Source: a virus
Virus record (IMG/VR): IMGVR_UViG_3300032181_000323
Span: 1-31,063 of that record
Direction: 5' to 3' (one strand)
Length of the DNA stretch: 31,063 nucleotides
Shown here: one piece after another, positions 15,503 to 25,596 of the stretch
Layout of the letters: each line of letters starts with the position of its first letter
Numbering within the stretch: the first letter of the stretch is position 1
Program-made: the position numbers and the translations under genes
The notes under the pieces: model-generated
Seen by the model: only the letters and a program-made list of their open reading frames with translations
Database searches by the model: none
Told to the model about the DNA's origin: nothing

Positions 15503-18500
15503 ATGCCACAAAATACTAACCTGAATAGATCCCCGTATTTCGACGACTTTGATGCGGGGAAAAACTTCTATAGGATTCTGTTCAGACCAGGGTACTCGAT
15601 CCAAGCGAGAGAGTTGACCCAGCTGCAGTCTATGCTGCAGGATCAAGTCGAACAGGTCGGCAACAGTATGTTTAAGCAGGGTCAAATGGTGATCCCTGGT
15701 GAAGTCTCGTATTCCGATACGTATGACTATGTTAAGTTAAGTAGCGTCTCTCAGGTTGCACAGAATGTAGATGGCGAGATCAATTTCGTCAAATACAATA
15801 TTTCACAGCTAGTTGGTAGAATTCTTGTCGGTCAGACTTCTGGTGTCAAGGCATTTGTTGATAACTATTCTTTCGAGACTACAACAGATGCCGACACTAT
15901 TTTTGTTAAGTATGTCAGTTCAGGTGCTGATAACACCGACGTTAAGTTTAGACAAGGCGAATCTCTTAAATTAGAATCTGCAACTACTGACAACGATCCC
16001 ACATTAGTTGTTGGTACAGATGGCATCAAACCAGCAGATACTCCTGCTATGGGGTTTGGTTCTGCTGTTAACGTCCAAAAAGGTATTTACTTTATTAATG
16101 GTCACTTCGTACAAAACGAAGCTCAGACTTTGATTTTGGAGAAGTATAGTCGTACTTCTTCGTATAAAGTTGGTTGGGATATTACAGAAACTATCGTCAC
16201 CCCAGAGGACGATCCATCCCTGAAAGATAATGCTCAGGGTTATTCAAACTATTCAGCTCCTGGTGCACATAGACTGAAGATTAATCTTAGTCTTCAAAAG
16301 TTTGATATTGATGCACCTTCTAATAAGAACTTTGTCCAGTTGGTTTATCTCCAAGAGGGCAAGATTCAAAGACAAATCAAACAAACTCCTCCTAGTCAGA
16401 TTGAGGAGATTCTTGCGCGTAGAACATATGACGAGTCTGGCGATTATATCGTCAAAAACTTTATTGCCGATCTGAAAGAGTATTACAACTCAGATGGATC
16501 TGGTTTCTATAGCACTGATGCTAATGGTCTTATTAATGGACTAACTGAGTTGCAAGCTCAGGACAAATTTATTATGAGTATTGGTCCTGGTAAAGCTTAT
16601 ATTCGTGGTTATGAAGTTGAGAGTACCGATACCAAGTATATCGAATTAGATAAAGCAAAAGAAACACAAGACAGAGAAAATACAAGACTATATTCTACAG
16701 CTTTACCAACAGTTGGTGTTCGTGGTGTGCACGGCACTGTTCCTATTAGTGCTACTAGCGATGGCGAAGCAACTCCATTTAAGAAGGTTGACTTCTATCG
16801 CAAGTTTATCGACTCTTACCTAGGCACAAACGGTAAGGATAATAGTGTTGATACTGGTGTTTTTACAGCATCAGATTTTAGAGGTACAGCTTATAATAAT
16901 GATATCGCCACGATGACTGTATGGGTTTATCCTGGTGTTGACCCTGTTAATGGCGATCCTATCGATCTCGTTACTAATACTACTGATATTGTCTATACTC
17001 CTCTCAAGACTAGTCAGGCAGCTACGGTTTACCACTACAATGGCACGTCTTATGATGAGATCAAAGTGGTTGGTGCAAGATTTAACATTAACTATAAGAC
17101 AGATCTGAATAGGGAAGTCCCTTGGGTTGGAGATACTGCTGCTGGCGGTATGAATGATGGTTCGGTTGACGTTGTTCACGAACTGGTCCTCAGAGGTTCA
17201 ATCAAAGCTCTGTTTAGCATTCACCAGTCTTATCAAGCACACGGTCCAGTCAAACTTGGCGGAGCTGGCGGTGGCGCTGGAAATGGTATCTCGCTCTATG
17301 GCAATAATAGCGGCAGTACCTATTACGGTATGATTCTGGACTATACAGCTCCTGTTCATCCGATTATTGGTCGTGGTATTGCAAGAGACTTTAAGTTTAT
17401 CAGAACTCCTACTGGATTTGATAAGACGAAAAATGTTTTTGCTTCTGACAGTCAGCAAGACACTACATTTACTTTCAGTTATACCAATCCTATTCTGTTT
17501 AGCAGAATAGTTCTAACTGGCAATCACGCTTTTGAGACTGGTTCCAATATTCAAGGTTCTATCTCTGGTGCCACTGCAGTTGTTGAAGGTGGTCTGTCTG
17601 TGGGTCAAAATGACCCAGAAAATGCTGCCCTATCTCACGCTAATACACTTGTACTGTCAAGTATTGTTGGTGAGTTTGTAGAAGGTGAAGAAATTTTTGA
17701 TATGGATGACAGTTCTAAATCCGCTGTCATTGCTGTCGAAGGTCGCATTAGTCACTTTACTGTTCCATATGGCGGCGAAAACTATGCCGAGCAGATGGAG
17801 CTTAAAATTGGGCAGAGACAATATAAAGGCAATTATGTAACTGTCAGAAGAGAAACTGCTGTTGATGGCATTAATGGACAGCAAGATTATGTCCATTCTG
17901 TTTCATTTACAGATCTCGGCAGAAGAGAAATCACAGATACTTTTACTATTCCTCCGAGCATCGAAGTGGTTGACACTGGCGGTGTTCATAGTGCAGGTGA
18001 TGAGGATGCATATGTTAGAGCTTATCTTTACAAAAACGTAATTCAAACGTTTGGTACTGAAGACCTGCGTTCTATCGGTATGACACACGGTAGTTCTTCT
18101 AAAGTGTTCACAGCTGATATTCAGTACGCTGATGTCGATTATACTAATTTTGAAACTATCAGCAACAACTTACAGTATTCTGGTAAAGCCGATTGCGACT
18201 TCATCGAATCTACAAACTATACTGCACGTCCTGCAGATGAGTTGAAAGAAGATGATCTGATTCAAATTACTATCGATGGCGTTACTTATCGTTATGAGGT
18301 TGCAAGTGCTTGCAATGCTTCTACAGATAAAGTTGGTAGAATCTATTTGAAGCAACGTCTCTTAGTTGACTTTGACGCTATCACCGTTGCCAAAGTTTCG
18401 GCAAAGGTTAGCAACTCTGGTAGGTCCAGTCTTGTTCTTCCTCTGCCTAATAGTAAGGTTGCATCTATTCTTACTAACGATACCGATACAGGTATCACTT

Positions 18501-21500
18501 ACTATTCAAGAAAGCAGTTTATTGAGTCCGTTACGATTGACGGTACGACGAATGAAATCAACATTGCTGCTCAGCTTGATTTTGGTCAGCAGCAATTTGC
18601 TCCTTTCAATCAAGGTGATTATGTAATTGAAGTCTATAATGCTGGTGCAACTACTACCAGATATGGTGGTTCTACTGGAGATATTGTGCAGGATGGCGAC
18701 GTTCTGTATGTTGATTCTTCAATGGTCACTATCAATAGTGGCACAGGAGGAAACATTGCTGGTTCTCTTGATATTAAACTGCCGTCCGATTATTTCTATC
18801 AGTCTGGTGCATTGAATCTGGCAGATATGAAGCTGAAGATTTCTTGCACTATTGAGACTCAGAAAGCGAAACCCAAGCTTAAGACTGCTGTCAAAAACTA
18901 CAGAATTTCTATTGCTTCTGATATTGATAACGAAATTATTCCTCTCAGAGGCGACAACTACGATAATCCAACTGGACAAGTTAAGTCATTCTCTGATGTT
19001 TATAGACTGAGATATGTCTATGAAGGACAAGCTGGTATTGCACCTACAGTTAACGAAGCTGGCGAAATTGTTGGAGATTCTGGTACTGATATTACTGATC
19101 ATTTCTTGTTCGATAATGGTCAGAGAGACTCTTTATACGATACGTCTTCTTTGGTTAGAAAGCCTGGTTTCAGAACTCCTACTGGCACTTTAGTTATTGG
19201 TTTTGATTACTTCAAACACTCTGAAGGTGATTTCTTCGCAGTTGATTCTTATCTGCACGAAAACGGTGTTAGATATGAAGAGATTCCTGTTTTCACTTCT
19301 AATGTTTATGGTAAGAAGTCTCTAGCAGACGTGATTGATTTCCGTCCTCTGGTTGGTACATCGGCATTTGTGCCTGGTTACCTTAACGCTAGTGTGATGG
19401 ATCCTCAGTCCAACATTGCTGAGGTGTTTACTACTGGTGGTGTTACAGCTGCTTTGCCTGCTGACACAGTTAGCACTTCTTCTATTCCTTACACATTTGC
19501 TTGCTATTACGAGTATTATGTGGACAGAATTGATACCATTTATCTCAAGAAAGATGGTAAGTTTATCGTCAAGAAGGGTGCAGGTTCTAATGATCCTCAG
19601 TCTGCACAAACTATTGACGAAGCAATTAAGGTCTTTAAGATCTATATCCCAGCTTTCACTGATAGTTTAAGGAAGGTCAAAATCTTCCCTGTTGAAAACA
19701 AGCGCTTTACAATGCGCGATATCTCCAAACTCGAAAAGAGAATTGAGCGTGTTGAAAGATATACAATGCTGTCTGTTCTTGAGCAGTCTGCGCTGAATAC
19801 ACAGATTAAGGATGCTAGTACTGGACTTGATAGATTTAAGTCTGGTTTTGCTGTTGATAACTTTGAGAACTACAGTCTCTCCAATATTAATAGTGTAGAT
19901 TTTAAAGCTGCACTTGATCTGACCCGTGGTGCTCTGCGTCCTGAGTCTAAAGAGACTAGCATTACTCTTTCGGAATTAGATCCGACACCCACTTCTAGAT
20001 TGTTGGCAAATTATGTTGTCAACAATGGTATGGTTACTCTGCCGTTCACTCAAACAGTTCTGGCACAAAACGTTTTTGCTACTGAAACTATCTCGGTCAA
20101 TCCTTTCTTGATCTTTGCATTTAAGGGGTCTGCAGAACTGACACCTAATGTTGATCCTTGGTTTGATGAGTATCAGCTTCCTTCTTTGAATAATAACGAC
20201 AACCAGACTCTTGATCCTCTGGAAGTTTATGAAGATGGTGATATTGCTCTGTCGCAAATTCACGATGTCAGCAAGATTACTATTCTTGGTAATGACTCTG
20301 AGTTTAGTAATGTCAACTCCCTGAGTTCTGATGCTCCTGACACTGCTGAAGCTGAAGTTGTTCAGTCTAAGATTACTAGTTCTTCTAACCTCGCAGCTCA
20401 GAATACAGAACTTCCGTTGCAGCAGAGCAGCACTACCATTGGGGAAAAGACTCTTTCTACCTCTCTTACACTCTATGTCAAGGAGCAGTATGTAGAGTTC
20501 CATCTTCGTAAGATGAAACCAAATACCAGACTGTATCCTTTCTTGGATAACGTTGACATTTCTGGATACGTTGTTCCCGATCGTAATTATTCTGGTACTC
20601 CTGGTTCTTCTCTCGGACTGTGGGCAGAAAATATTGTTACCGATGATGCTGGTAATGCGTCTGGTGTTATCCTCATTCCTTCGGGAAGAAAACCAGCTGC
20701 TGATAGCAATTATCAGGAAAACATTAATGACTTGACTTTTGACGCTGCTGTTGGTCTTAAGTTCCCTCTGGGCATTAAGAAAATTAAGTTTACCAGTAGT
20801 TCTACTAACGGGATGCATCCAGAGACGTTTGCAAACGTTTCCTTCTTCGCAACAGCTGTTAAAGAACCTCCCCCGAATGATATCATTGCTGTCGAAAATC
20901 TCGATCAAGATGATAGAACTGATGGAACGCAGTATACAGAAAACATTCTTAATCCTGAGATTTCTGTAGTTGACCCTCTGGCACAAACTTTCCGTGTTGA
21001 AAGCTTTGAAGGTGGCGTGTTTGCTACTTCTGTCAATATGTTCTTCTCGCAGAAAGATTCGACTCTGCCTATCTCTATCAAGCTGACTGATACAATTGCT
21101 GGTAGACCCTCCAAGAATACATTGCCTGGTTCTAATGTTGTCTTAGATCCCAACACTTATCTGCGTGTTGTTACTAGTGGTTCTCACACCTTAATCAAGG
21201 ATGAGATTATTGAAGGTGATACTTCTAATGCTCAGGGTCCTCTCTTGAAAGTTCTTGACTCTCAGAACACACCTGTTCCCGAAGTCAATGGAAACTTTAC
21301 TCTTGCTACTTCTCAGGTTTACACCTTGGTCTTGAGTAATCACAACAAAGAGACATTTATTCCTGGTGAACCCCTCGTCATTACTTCTCTGACGGTTGCT
21401 AATAATGCAAGATCTGGTGATGATATCGTTTCGATGGAAATCGTTCAAGATTCTGGTTATCTGTCTCACATTGTTATGAACGATCTGGGCGATGGATATG

Positions 21501-23746
21501 CAGGTTCTACATCTGTTACCATCGAATCTCCTAGTCTGCCTGGTGGCGTTACAGCAACAGCTGTTCCTAGCGTTACTGATCAGAAGATCTACGAAATTAA
21601 TCCTACTCTTGGTGGTAGCGAGTACACAACAGCACCTAGTGTGTTGATCGTTAGTACAAGTGCTACACAGCTTGCATCGGCAACTGCTATTATTAAATAT
21701 AACAAACCAGCTGTGAGAATGGGTGTTGCTACAGATAGCAAAGCACTTATTCCTACAGAGTTTCATTTCCAGTACCCCGTATATCTTGAAAATGACCGTG
21801 AATACGCTATTATCGTCGAAACAAATAGCACTCAGTACCAGACGTTCATCTCTCGCCTTGGCGAAACTGAGATTAATAGTAACTCTACAGTTACTACTCA
21901 GCCTCTTCTTGGTTCACTGTTTAAGAGTCAGAATAGCAATCTTTGGACCGCGAACCAATACGAAGATCTGAAGTTTGAGATTCATCGTGCGCAGTTTGAA
22001 GTTGGCAAACCTGGCGTTATTCATCTGGTCAATAATGATCTTGGATATGAGAAACTTGGTCCTGGTCCTATCAGAACTGATGCAGATGGTTCTGGCACAA
22101 CTTCGAGTCAGTTGTTTGGCGCAAACACCAAGATTATTAAGATTGACCATAAGAACCACGGTTTAAATCCTGGTTCCTATGTTGCATTGAAGAACTCTGA
22201 TGGTGTTGGTGGTTTCTCTGCCACAAGCTTGAACAATCAGATTCTCCCAGTTGTTGATGCTGGTATTGACTTCTATACATTGGCAATGCCTGTTGTTGCA
22301 GGTGGTACTGCTAGCGGTGGTGGCAACGATATTGTTGCTCTGGGTCAAGTCAAGTTCGAGAAAGCTTTGGTCAAGATTGACGCTATGGATTATCCAGAGA
22401 CCGATCTGCAGACTAGAGTTCAAACAACTAAGATCAAACCAATCGATAGTAGAGAAACTATTACTGATTATGAGTTGGAAGAGTTTGTTCCTATTATTCT
22501 GAATAAGGAGTATTACTTCCCAACACAACGTGTTATTGCTTCTAAGCTGAATGAAAAAATGTATTCTTCTCGTATGAATGAGAAGAAGGCATTCACTGTT
22601 TCGGCAACTCTCAATACAACCAACCCCAATCTTTCTCCTATTATCAATCTCAAGAATCCTAAGGCAATTCTCACAACCAACCGTGTTGAGAGTCCTACTG
22701 GAGCTGAGAGCAGATACGGTAAGAAAGTCCAGCAGGTCGAAATGTATAAGACTGTTGTGATGAGATTTACCGATAGTGCATCCACTCCCGCAACTCTGGG
22801 TTCAGCTCAAACTTTTGAAGTTACAAGTGGTATCGGTCAGGTTATTACTGGTAAAACATCTGGTACCAAAGGTGTCCTGTCTTACTGGGATGCATCTTCT
22901 CCTGGTGAAATGTATGTGAGAATTATTGAAGGTGATGGTTTCATTCTTGGTGAAGAACCTGTATTCAGTGGTTCCTCTTCTTATAACCAAGAGTGGAACT
23001 TTGATGGTGTCACCACTAACCCCTCATCTGGCGCTGCTAATGGTTTTACCTTACCTCTGAAGATTGCTGGTGATCTGTCTCTCGCTCAGTTTGATATTGA
23101 TCCAGATATCGACATTGCTAACAACACTGATACCAAGACTGGTAATGCTATTAGATGGAACCAAGAAAATTATCGCCTCATTTTCAATTCCAATGATGCA
23201 GAATTTGTAATGGGCGATCTAGTTGGTGCTGGTAATGTCACGACTGGTCTCTACGAGTCTGGTTTTGATGTTATCAATAAGAGCTTTAATGTTCCTCAGG
23301 AAATTAAATATGTTTATGATGCATATGGTTTCCTTTTCACACCAGAAAGACTTAAGAATTCTTCTAACGTCGCGAACTATGTGACTAAGGAAATCTCTCT
23401 TGATAATCCTGGCAATGGAATTACTATTAAGCTTACTGCTGCTCTGCAGGAGATTGATGATGTGATTGTGATGTTTAAGACGAAGCGTGCTTCTCAGCAA
23501 GTCTTTTTCAACGAAATCAACTGGAACTATTTTAATATGAATGGTTCTCCCGATGTGTCTGTTGCTCCTTCGACTGGTACTAACTTCTCTGCAACTACAG
23601 AATCTGAATCTGACTTCAAAGAGTATTCGTATACTGTGAATGGTCTTAAGGACTTTAACTCTTTTGCAATTAAAGTGATTATGAAGTCACGAAATCCGTC
23701 TATGCCTCCTAGAATCAGAGACTTGCGTGCTATCGCTACTTATTAA
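15503..23746 (+). CDS. Giant DUF4815-type virion/baseplate protein, 2747 aa
   Basis: The N-terminus carries the DUF4815 signature seen in phage tail proteins: NRSPYFDDFDAGKNFYRILF, then RPGYSIQARELTQLQ, then YDYVKL (about 8-75). Next come GIYFINGHFV (about 194-203) and GKAYIRGYEVE (about 368-378). The family's later block (FDYFKHSEGDFFAVDSY with VIDFRPLVG) is at about 1235-1285, so large segments are inserted between them. A helical KLEKRIERVERY stretch (about 1409-1420) precedes a conserved region. DPLAQTFRVESFEGGVFATS starts near 1823, and PVYLENDREYAIIVE to SLFKSQN lies at about 2089-2140. SGATA-type and GxGY modules occur throughout (about 103-125, 1987-2065, 2450-2500). The protein follows gp8, the position of T4 gp9/gp10, but I see no sequence match to those. 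A peripheral baseplate or fibre-attachment role is inference. The spacing to gp8 is 21 bases and the ribosome site is weak. Confidence 0.85.
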   Translation: MPQNTNLNRSPYFDDFDAGKNFYRILFRPGYSIQARELTQLQSMLQDQVEQVGNSMFKQGQMVIPGEVSYSDTYDYVKLSSVSQVAQNVDGEINFVKYNISQLVGRILVGQTSGVKAFVDNYSFETTTDADTIFVKYVSSGADNTDVKFRQGESLKLESATTDNDPTLVVGTDGIKPADTPAMGFGSAVNVQKGIYFINGHFVQNEAQTLILEKYSRTSSYKVGWDITETIVTPEDDPSLKDNAQGYSNYSAPGAHRLKINLSLQKFDIDAPSNKNFVQLVYLQEGKIQRQIKQTPPSQIEEILARRTYDESGDYIVKNFIADLKEYYNSDGSGFYSTDANGLINGLTELQAQDKFIMSIGPGKAYIRGYEVESTDTKYIELDKAKETQDRENTRLYSTALPTVGVRGVHGTVPISATSDGEATPFKKVDFYRKFIDSYLGTNGKDNSVDTGVFTASDFRGTAYNNDIATMTVWVYPGVDPVNGDPIDLVTNTTDIVYTPLKTSQAATVYHYNGTSYDEIKVVGARFNINYKTDLNREVPWVGDTAAGGMNDGSVDVVHELVLRGSIKALFSIHQSYQAHGPVKLGGAGGGAGNGISLYGNNSGSTYYGMILDYTAPVHPIIGRGIARDFKFIRTPTGFDKTKNVFASDSQQDTTFTFSYTNPILFSRIVLTGNHAFETGSNIQGSISGATAVVEGGLSVGQNDPENAALSHANTLVLSSIVGEFVEGEEIFDMDDSSKSAVIAVEGRISHFTVPYGGENYAEQMELKIGQRQYKGNYVTVRRETAVDGINGQQDYVHSVSFTDLGRREITDTFTIPPSIEVVDTGGVHSAGDEDAYVRAYLYKNVIQTFGTEDLRSIGMTHGSSSKVFTADIQYADVDYTNFETISNNLQYSGKADCDFIESTNYTARPADELKEDDLIQITIDGVTYRYEVASACNASTDKVGRIYLKQRLLVDFDAITVAKVSAKVSNSGRSSLVLPLPNSKVASILTNDTDTGITYYSRKQFIESVTIDGTTNEINIAAQLDFGQQQFAPFNQGDYVIEVYNAGATTTRYGGSTGDIVQDGDVLYVDSSMVTINSGTGGNIAGSLDIKLPSDYFYQSGALNLADMKLKISCTIETQKAKPKLKTAVKNYRISIASDIDNEIIPLRGDNYDNPTGQVKSFSDVYRLRYVYEGQAGIAPTVNEAGEIVGDSGTDITDHFLFDNGQRDSLYDTSSLVRKPGFRTPTGTLVIGFDYFKHSEGDFFAVDSYLHENGVRYEEIPVFTSNVYGKKSLADVIDFRPLVGTSAFVPGYLNASVMDPQSNIAEVFTTGGVTAALPADTVSTSSIPYTFACYYEYYVDRIDTIYLKKDGKFIVKKGAGSNDPQSAQTIDEAIKVFKIYIPAFTDSLRKVKIFPVENKRFTMRDISKLEKRIERVERYTMLSVLEQSALNTQIKDASTGLDRFKSGFAVDNFENYSLSNINSVDFKAALDLTRGALRPESKETSITLSELDPTPTSRLLANYVVNNGMVTLPFTQTVLAQNVFATETISVNPFLIFAFKGSAELTPNVDPWFDEYQLPSLNNNDNQTLDPLEVYEDGDIALSQIHDVSKITILGNDSEFSNVNSLSSDAPDTAEAEVVQSKITSSSNLAAQNTELPLQQSSTTIGEKTLSTSLTLYVKEQYVEFHLRKMKPNTRLYPFLDNVDISGYVVPDRNYSGTPGSSLGLWAENIVTDDAGNASGVILIPSGRKPAADSNYQENINDLTFDAAVGLKFPLGIKKIKFTSSSTNGMHPETFANVSFFATAVKEPPPNDIIAVENLDQDDRTDGTQYTENILNPEISVVDPLAQTFRVESFEGGVFATSVNMFFSQKDSTLPISIKLTDTIAGRPSKNTLPGSNVVLDPNTYLRVVTSGSHTLIKDEIIEGDTSNAQGPLLKVLDSQNTPVPEVNGNFTLATSQVYTLVLSNHNKETFIPGEPLVITSLTVANNARSGDDIVSMEIVQDSGYLSHIVMNDLGDGYAGSTSVTIESPSLPGGVTATAVPSVTDQKIYEINPTLGGSEYTTAPSVLIVSTSATQLASATAIIKYNKPAVRMGVATDSKALIPTEFHFQYPVYLENDREYAIIVETNSTQYQTFISRLGETEINSNSTVTTQPLLGSLFKSQNSNLWTANQYEDLKFEIHRAQFEVGKPGVIHLVNNDLGYEKLGPGPIRTDADGSGTTSSQLFGANTKIIKIDHKNHGLNPGSYVALKNSDGVGGFSATSLNNQILPVVDAGIDFYTLAMPVVAGGTASGGGNDIVALGQVKFEKALVKIDAMDYPETDLQTRVQTTKIKPIDSRETITDYELEEFVPIILNKEYYFPTQRVIASKLNEKMYSSRMNEKKAFTVSATLNTTNPNLSPIINLKNPKAILTTNRVESPTGAESRYGKKVQQVEMYKTVVMRFTDSASTPATLGSAQTFEVTSGIGQVITGKTSGTKGVLSYWDASSPGEMYVRIIEGDGFILGEEPVFSGSSSYNQEWNFDGVTTNPSSGAANGFTLPLKIAGDLSLAQFDIDPDIDIANNTDTKTGNAIRWNQENYRLIFNSNDAEFVMGDLVGAGNVTTGLYESGFDVINKSFNVPQEIKYVYDAYGFLFTPERLKNSSNVANYVTKEISLDNPGNGITIKLTAALQEIDDVIVMFKTKRASQQVFFNEINWNYFNMNGSPDVSVAPSTGTNFSATTESESDFKEYSYTVNGLKDFNSFAIKVIMKSRNPSMPPRIRDLRAIATY

Positions 23747-23991
23747 TGCCTAGTCACATTCTCGCTGAACTTTGGGCGGATGATCATATGAAAAAGGTAC
23801 AAGGACACACAGATTATCATCGCGATGATACAGGAGCTATTATCAACCACGATAAAAGCTCCTTTGAGGCATACAAGCGTCAAAAAGCGCTTGCCGAAAG
23901 AAACTTGAATTATGAACAAGAGATTACTTCCTTGAAGAAGGATGTCTCCGATATCAAGTCTCTTTTAAAGGACCTGATTTCTAAACTATAA
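23746..23991 (+). CDS. Small coiled-coil protein, 81 aa
   Basis: This ORF starts on the last base of the DUF4815 gene stop (TTAATG), so it is translationally coupled to it. The N-terminal half, with GHTDYHRDDTGAIINHDKSS and then EAYKRQKALAER, is hydrophilic. The C-terminal 30 residues (EQEITSLKKDVSDIKSLLKD) show clear heptads of I/L/V and should form a coiled coil. Small proteins of this type, with an AIIN...AYK...coiled-coil layout, are familiar in T4-like marine phages, but I know no assigned function. A structural linker or assembly factor is possible. The TAA stop lies inside the next late promoter box. Confidence 0.8.
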   Translation: MPSHILAELWADDHMKKVQGHTDYHRDDTGAIINHDKSSFEAYKRQKALAERNLNYEQEITSLKKDVSDIKSLLKDLISKL

Positions 23992-23994
23992 ATA
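23987..23994 (+). promoter_or_regulatory. Late promoter TATAAATA overlapping a stop codon
   Basis: A perfect TATAAATA spans the last Leu codon and the TAA stop (23989-23991) of the 81-aa gene. It lies 24 bases before the 513-aa fibre gene, which has an AAGGA ribosome site at 24002-24006. It should start the fibre-gene transcript. Confidence 0.75.
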
Positions 23995-24018
23995 CTCACA
24001 TAAGGAACTGTTTAAACA

Positions 24019-25560
24019 ATGGCGCTTACACGAATCAGGAGAACTGGTTTAAATGATGGGTTGGTCAGTGACGCCAAACTGGATAGTGGTGTAGGCACCC
24101 AAGCGGTCACTACATCTGTTATCCGTAATGGCGCTGTCACGACCCTGAAGTTAGCAGATAACTCCATCACCACAGAGAAGCTCAGCACCGCTGGTGGTCT
24201 TGAGGCAATCAACACTGGGGTTATTAGAGATGGTGCGATTACTCCTCCTAAGATCGACACCACTGCGACTTTTAGCTTCTTTGCAGCATCAGTCGCTTCT
24301 TCTCTCTCGGTTACAGGAAAAGTTTCCAGAGATGACGCTTCGGGAACCGACGTATCTGGTTCAGATATTACTATTGCTGGCGGTGCTGGTACTGGTGCTG
24401 CTTCTGGCGGTTTTATCAGATTAAAGACTGCACCAGCATCTGGTACAACTGGCACAGGAGTTAATACCCTGGTTGATGCTGTTGTTATTACAGGTCAAGG
24501 TAAAGTTGGTATCGGTGTTGGTTCTCCCACTGAAGATTTAGAAGTTGCCAACAACGTTGTCATCAATGGTGAGCTGACTGTTCTTGGAACCACAACTACA
24601 GTTTCTACAACTAACACTGTGGTTGGCGATAAGTTGATCGAATTAGGTAACGGTATCGTTGGTTCACCTACTGGTGATGCTGGTATCGTTCTTGAGCGTG
24701 GTAGTGAAGATAATGCTTTCATCGGTTTCGATGAATCTGAGGACAAGTTTGCTCTTGGTATTGGTAATTTTACTGGTATTACTAGCGGCGATCTTACTTA
24801 TACCACTGGCACACTGATTGCCAATCTGGAAGCTAATTTATTAACAGTTTCTGGTCTAAATTCAGCTGTCGTCTTTGATGGTGCAGCTGTTACTATTGAA
24901 CCATCTGGTTCAAATATTCCGATCTTTAAAGTTGATCCTGTCAACAATAAAATTGGTATTGGGCAAGACCCGAATAACGGACTTGCTCAAATTTTACAAG
25001 TGCAAGGTACCGTTGGTGCTACAGCATTCATCGGTGATGGTAATGGTCTGACTAACCTGTCTGGTTTTACTGGTGCTGGTGATGGCACAGAAGCAATTCC
25101 TGGTATTTCGTTCTTCCAAGACCAGGATAATGGTTTTTATCGCCCTGCTCCAGATCAAATGGGTTTTTGCTTGGGTGGCAATGAGAAGATTCGTTACAAC
25201 GATCAAGGAGACTCGCTTGTCCTGACAAAAGATGTTCACGGTCAAGATGCTGGTATTGTGACAACTGCAACAATTCAAGCTTCTGTTATTGACACCTTTA
25301 CTTCTGCAGATTACTTTAGCGGTAAGTATGTTGTTCAGGTAGTGTCTGGAGCTTTTGTTCAGACTAAAGAAGTTCTGGTTATGCACGATGGTACTGACAT
25401 CTTCATTGAGGAATATGCCACTATGACATCTGGTGGACTTGATCAAGGTGCACTGGGTACGATTACAGCTCAGTTTAACGGCGGAAATGTTGAGGTGATC
25501 TTCACTCCAACATATGCCACAAACACCATTAAATACTATAGATCCCTCATCAGATCTTGA
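24019..25560 (+). CDS. Tail-fibre-like structural protein, 513 aa
   Basis: The N-terminus (MALTRIRRTGLNDGLVSDAK, then VTTLKLADNSITTEKLS at about 41-57) is the short repeat type common at the start of marine phage fibres. The middle contains GKVGIGVGSPTEDLEV (about 162-177) and NKIGIGQDP (about 313-321), variants of the fibre GIGTxSPxxxLxV motif, and FIGDGNGLTNLSGF (about 337-350). Residues about 424-513 form a domain with VLVMHDGTDIFIEEY and NGGNVEV that recurs at the C-terminus of the 389-aa fibre at 29671-30840. Ribosome site: AAGGA 12 bases upstream. Role: probably a trimeric fibre or its capsid/baseplate-attached shaft. The exact fibre type cannot be told from sequence. Confidence 0.85.
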   Translation: MALTRIRRTGLNDGLVSDAKLDSGVGTQAVTTSVIRNGAVTTLKLADNSITTEKLSTAGGLEAINTGVIRDGAITPPKIDTTATFSFFAASVASSLSVTGKVSRDDASGTDVSGSDITIAGGAGTGAASGGFIRLKTAPASGTTGTGVNTLVDAVVITGQGKVGIGVGSPTEDLEVANNVVINGELTVLGTTTTVSTTNTVVGDKLIELGNGIVGSPTGDAGIVLERGSEDNAFIGFDESEDKFALGIGNFTGITSGDLTYTTGTLIANLEANLLTVSGLNSAVVFDGAAVTIEPSGSNIPIFKVDPVNNKIGIGQDPNNGLAQILQVQGTVGATAFIGDGNGLTNLSGFTGAGDGTEAIPGISFFQDQDNGFYRPAPDQMGFCLGGNEKIRYNDQGDSLVLTKDVHGQDAGIVTTATIQASVIDTFTSADYFSGKYVVQVVSGAFVQTKEVLVMHDGTDIFIEEYATMTSGGLDQGALGTITAQFNGGNVEVIFTPTYATNTIKYYRSLIRS

Positions 25561-25568
25561 TATAAATA
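25561..25568 (+). promoter_or_regulatory. Late promoter TATAAATA before the 217-aa gene
   Basis: A perfect TATAAATA starts directly after the TGA stop of the 513-aa fibre gene, 28 bases before the next ATG. It is followed by the 10-base palindrome AATCTAGATT (25569-25578) and by CCTATCCGATA. That last element resembles the leader at 30865-30876. Confidence 0.75.
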
Positions 25569-25596
25569 AATCTAGATTCTAACTGCCTATCCGATA

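Noticed and set aside
14135-15685. Antisense open frame of 516 codons opposite gp8
   Set aside because: It covers gp8 and the start of the DUF4815 gene, has no ribosome site or promoter on the - strand, and its Arg/Ser/Val/Thr-rich product looks like a shadow of gp8's biased codon use.
19976-20986. Antisense open frame of 336 codons inside the DUF4815 gene
   Set aside because: The + strand frame is continuous and carries recognisable family motifs. The antisense product is low in recognisable pattern and has no expression signals.
2605-23746. Possibility that the two giant frames are assembly artefacts joining several genes
   Set aside because: Both frames are uninterrupted, with no internal promoter box noticed, and conserved family motifs occur in correct order from end to end. 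Very large structural genes at these positions are plausible in marine T4-like phages.
15503-23746. Assigning the DUF4815 giant as gp9 or gp10
   Set aside because: The position after gp8 fits, but I see no sequence motif of T4 gp9 or gp10. The name would rest on order alone.
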